A stretch of DNA of 64,000 bases. Origin: Teredinibacter turnerae T7901. Lineage in GTDB: Bacteria > Pseudomonadota > Gammaproteobacteria > Pseudomonadales > Cellvibrionaceae. Of this stretch, positions 63,001-64,000 are shown piece by piece (positions within the stretch are counted from its first letter, which is position 1; each line of letters opens with the position of its first letter). The notes under the pieces are model-generated. The model was not told where the DNA came from. It did no database searches and saw only the letters and a program-made list of their open reading frames with translations. The stretch spans positions 3,221,125 through 3,285,124 of the forward strand of contig NC_012997.1 of assembly GCF_000023025.1 (NCBI RefSeq), given 5' to 3'. The translations under genes and the position numbers were made by a program.

Positions 63001-63197
63001 TATGGAAAAGTACACAGGAACGCTACCGCAAAGCGTTGCTCACCAGCAAATTGCTCATCGTGAAGGGCCACCTCGAGCGCAGCACACCCACAGCTACCAC
63101 TGACGCGACGCCCGTGATTCACGTCGTCGCGGGCCAGTTGCTGGATTATTCTGACCGCCTGGAATCGCTGGCCCTGAGATCTCGCGACTTCCACTAG
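60096..63197 (+). CDS. dnaE2: Error-prone DNA polymerase DnaE2 (ImuC)
   Basis: 1033 residues, the usual length. An N-terminal PHP domain (FSNFTFLRGASHPAEMVEQA, ALTDECSLAGAVKAH) precedes the C-family polymerase core. The catalytic aspartates lie in PPDIDVDFEHQRREDVIQYI, and further motifs are QGRGSAANSVVCYCL, RPGPIQGDMVHPYLRRR and FQEQAIRLAM. An OB-fold follows near the C-terminus (VQVAGLVTGRQRPGTAKG). It extends DNA past lesions at the cost of errors, together with ImuA and ImuB. No clear ribosome site stands before the ATG, which is only 12 nt from the LexA box, so the mRNA leader must be very short or absent. Confidence 0.95.
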   Translation: MAYAHLFTFSNFTFLRGASHPAEMVEQAYRLGYDAIALTDECSLAGAVKAHVMAEECGIKLIVGSYFKLSNNCELIALAPDRAAYAELSGFITLARRRADKGEYTAHMDDLRFRLQTCLIIWLPTANTATEDNARIFSAAFKQRLWLGVGHQLAGGEQRLFQQWQNLAATYQLPMVASHLALMHSAERKPLQDVLTAINHNTSVSQLGTRLQSNGENYLKAIDEVFYLYPPGLIKQTLLIAERCNFSLNELKYQYPQELVPKGLSPIAHLRALVDSGKARRWPGGVPAQAEAILAKELALIEELHYEYYFLTVYDIVAFARQQNILCQGRGSAANSVVCYCLFITEIAPGQINVLFERFISKERDEPPDIDVDFEHQRREDVIQYIYTKYSRQRAALAATVISYRSRSAIRDVGKALGLDPALVDHLAKSLAWWDRTGDLVKRIEAAGVQTERQLVQQFFALVQQIIGFPRHLSQHVGGFVITQDKVSDLVPVENASMPGRTVIQWDKEDLEAMGLLKVDILALGMLTALRKTLAMVNRYEPAIASLADIPPEDPHTYDMLCAADTVGVFQIESRAQMSMLPRLRPRTFYDLVIEIAIVRPGPIQGDMVHPYLRRRDGLEPVSYQSPDIADVLKPTLGVPIFQEQAIRLAMVAAGFSGGEADRLRRAMASWGKNGNLLQFEETFIQGMLNNGYELDFAHRLFEQIKGFGGYGFPESHSASFAILCYASSWLKCHHPAAFYCALLNSQPMGFYSPSQLIQDARRHGIPVLPVDVNHSEAESALEPANSYRTPWAIRLGFTRIKGLDSEAAQRIADNRAQQPYRDIQQLARRSGLSRADLQKLAAADALHSLAGNRHLAHWQAASVEAQAGLFDDEPPPGDALLTAPPSLEKDLTSDYNTTGLSLRVHPMGILRQEYPFSRCKQQRQLSGLSHGRFVQVAGLVTGRQRPGTAKGTLFLTLEDETGNINVVVWKSTQERYRKALLTSKLLIVKGHLERSTPTATTDATPVIHVVAGQLLDYSDRLESLALRSRDFH

Positions 63198-63265
63198 TTT
63201 CGTTGCACCTGTGATACGAGCAGTGAAAGTGCGAGCCAAATCGCATTCCGCTAAACTCAAAGATC

Positions 63266-64000
63266 ATGACCAAAGCAAATCACACAATGCTGTCCATTCT
63301 GATTCGCAGCTTCGCCGCCTGCCTGCTTTTTGCGATACCCACCGCCAATGGCAAAGACCTTGTCAAATTTTGGGCAGGGGGACCAGGGCGCGACACCTAC
63401 GATGCACAATTGCTCGCCATGGCTCTCGACGAAACCGTCGAGGAGTATGGCGAATATCAACTGGAATTGGTGGCCGATGTACTGGGCGTAAACCGCGGCC
63501 GCCGGCTACTCGGCGAGGGCATAGTGGTGAATATTTATGTGAGTGCATCGCGGCCAGACAATCAGAATATGTACACCCATTTGCTGGAAGTAGACTTTCC
63601 GATCCTGCAGGGGCTGTTAGGGTATCGAAGACTGGCGATTCTAAAATCACGACAGAATGACTTTTCCTCGGTTAACAGTGTTGCCGGGTTATCACGTTTT
63701 GTCGCAGGTCAGGGGCGCGGCTGGCTGGATGTAGCCATCTTGCAGCACAACGGGATACAGGTAAACGCTTCTGGCGAATACAAAAGTCTATTCGAAATGC
63801 TGGACCGCGGTCGCTTCGATTACTTGTTGTTGGGAGCGCACGAAATTGTGCAAGCGGTAGAGGCACAAAAAGATCTGCACCCGAATATCGTTATCGACCA
63901 GGACTTACTGCTGTACTACCCGTTCCCGGTGGTTTATCAGGTGAGCCCCACATATCCCGAACTGGCAAAACGGGTAATGAAAGGGCTTAAAAAACTGGAG
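63266..64000 (+). CDS. Periplasmic solute-binding-like protein, partial (C-terminus beyond right edge)
   Basis: The frame is open from ATG 63266 to the last base, 245 codons. A signal peptide covers about residues 1-29 (LLFAIPTANG). The body resembles periplasmic substrate-binding proteins of the SBP_bac_3 type that are found without a transporter gene in gammaproteobacteria: YDAQLLAMALDETVEEYGEYQLELV near the start, then LFEMLDRGRFDYLLLGAHE and VSPTYPELAKRVMKGL. The ligand is unknown. It could be a stand-alone sensor domain if the part beyond the edge continues into a signalling domain. Confidence 0.75.
   Translation, partial: MTKANHTMLSILIRSFAACLLFAIPTANGKDLVKFWAGGPGRDTYDAQLLAMALDETVEEYGEYQLELVADVLGVNRGRRLLGEGIVVNIYVSASRPDNQNMYTHLLEVDFPILQGLLGYRRLAILKSRQNDFSSVNSVAGLSRFVAGQGRGWLDVAILQHNGIQVNASGEYKSLFEMLDRGRFDYLLLGAHEIVQAVEAQKDLHPNIVIDQDLLLYYPFPVVYQVSPTYPELAKRVMKGLKKLE

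Overview
The window comes from a Gram-negative, cellulose-degrading marine gammaproteobacterium, most likely Teredinibacter turnerae (shipworm symbiont) or a very close relative. The main evidence is the four-module enzyme at 20868-23900 (GH5, CBM5, CBM10, GH6 joined by polyserine linkers), which matches the bifunctional cellulase CelAB described from that species. Other supporting traits are polyserine-linked secreted proteins, CBM5/CBM10 modules and LexA boxes of gammaproteobacterial type. No rRNA, tRNA, CRISPR array, complete insertion sequence or prophage was seen.

Region 1 (1-14099) is a surface-uptake or sensing locus. On the minus strand lie an ECF sigma factor, a FecR-like anti-sigma factor whose frame breaks at a run of nine T (coding strand), a TonB-dependent receptor whose start codon follows a run of nine G, and a giant lipoprotein of at least 1596 residues that runs off the left edge. 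Upstream are two small minus-strand genes. On the plus strand lie a 400-residue secreted protein that shares a module with the giant lipoprotein, and a secreted protein of unknown function.

Region 2 (about 15.1-28.4 kb) is a plant cell wall hydrolase cluster on the plus strand: GH9-CBM3c-CBM5-CBM10 endoglucanase, GH5_8 mannanase with several accessory modules, CelAB, a TolB-like propeller lipoprotein and a CBM5-CBM10-GH6 enzyme. The GH6 domain of CelAB and that of the last enzyme are almost identical in DNA. Most of these genes end in a clear hairpin or terminator and seem to be separate transcription units.

Region 3 (about 29.0-37.6 kb, minus strand) holds a membrane-anchored AraC-type regulator and an operon of ArsR-type repressor, DUF2892 membrane protein, RND adaptor, RND pump and TonB-dependent receptor. 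The repressor has two cysteines placed as in persulfide sensors of the BigR/SqrR type.

Region 4 (37.9-47.2 kb, minus strand) is a seven-gene envelope redox operon: a 1424-residue multi-cytochrome lipoprotein with polyserine linkers and sugar-binding-like domains, a DUF1552 protein, a TlpA thioredoxin, a DUF4266 lipoprotein, a DUF3570 beta-barrel with two putative FMN-attachment motifs, ApbE flavin transferase and a DUF1461 membrane protein. It looks like a flavin/haem electron-transfer system at the cell surface and is my best candidate for an undescribed system.

Region 5 (48.3-64 kb) is mostly housekeeping or accessory: a nitrate transporter behind a near-consensus sigma-54 promoter, a fused phosphatase/kinase, a CZB-domain chemoreceptor, a glycosyltransferase with a PAP2 phosphatase, a ROK sugar kinase with a DsbA-like protein, and the SOS mutagenesis genes imuA, imuB and dnaE2. 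A periplasmic protein gene is inserted between imuB and dnaE2, and LexA boxes lie before imuA and before dnaE2. A solute-binding-like gene runs off the right edge.
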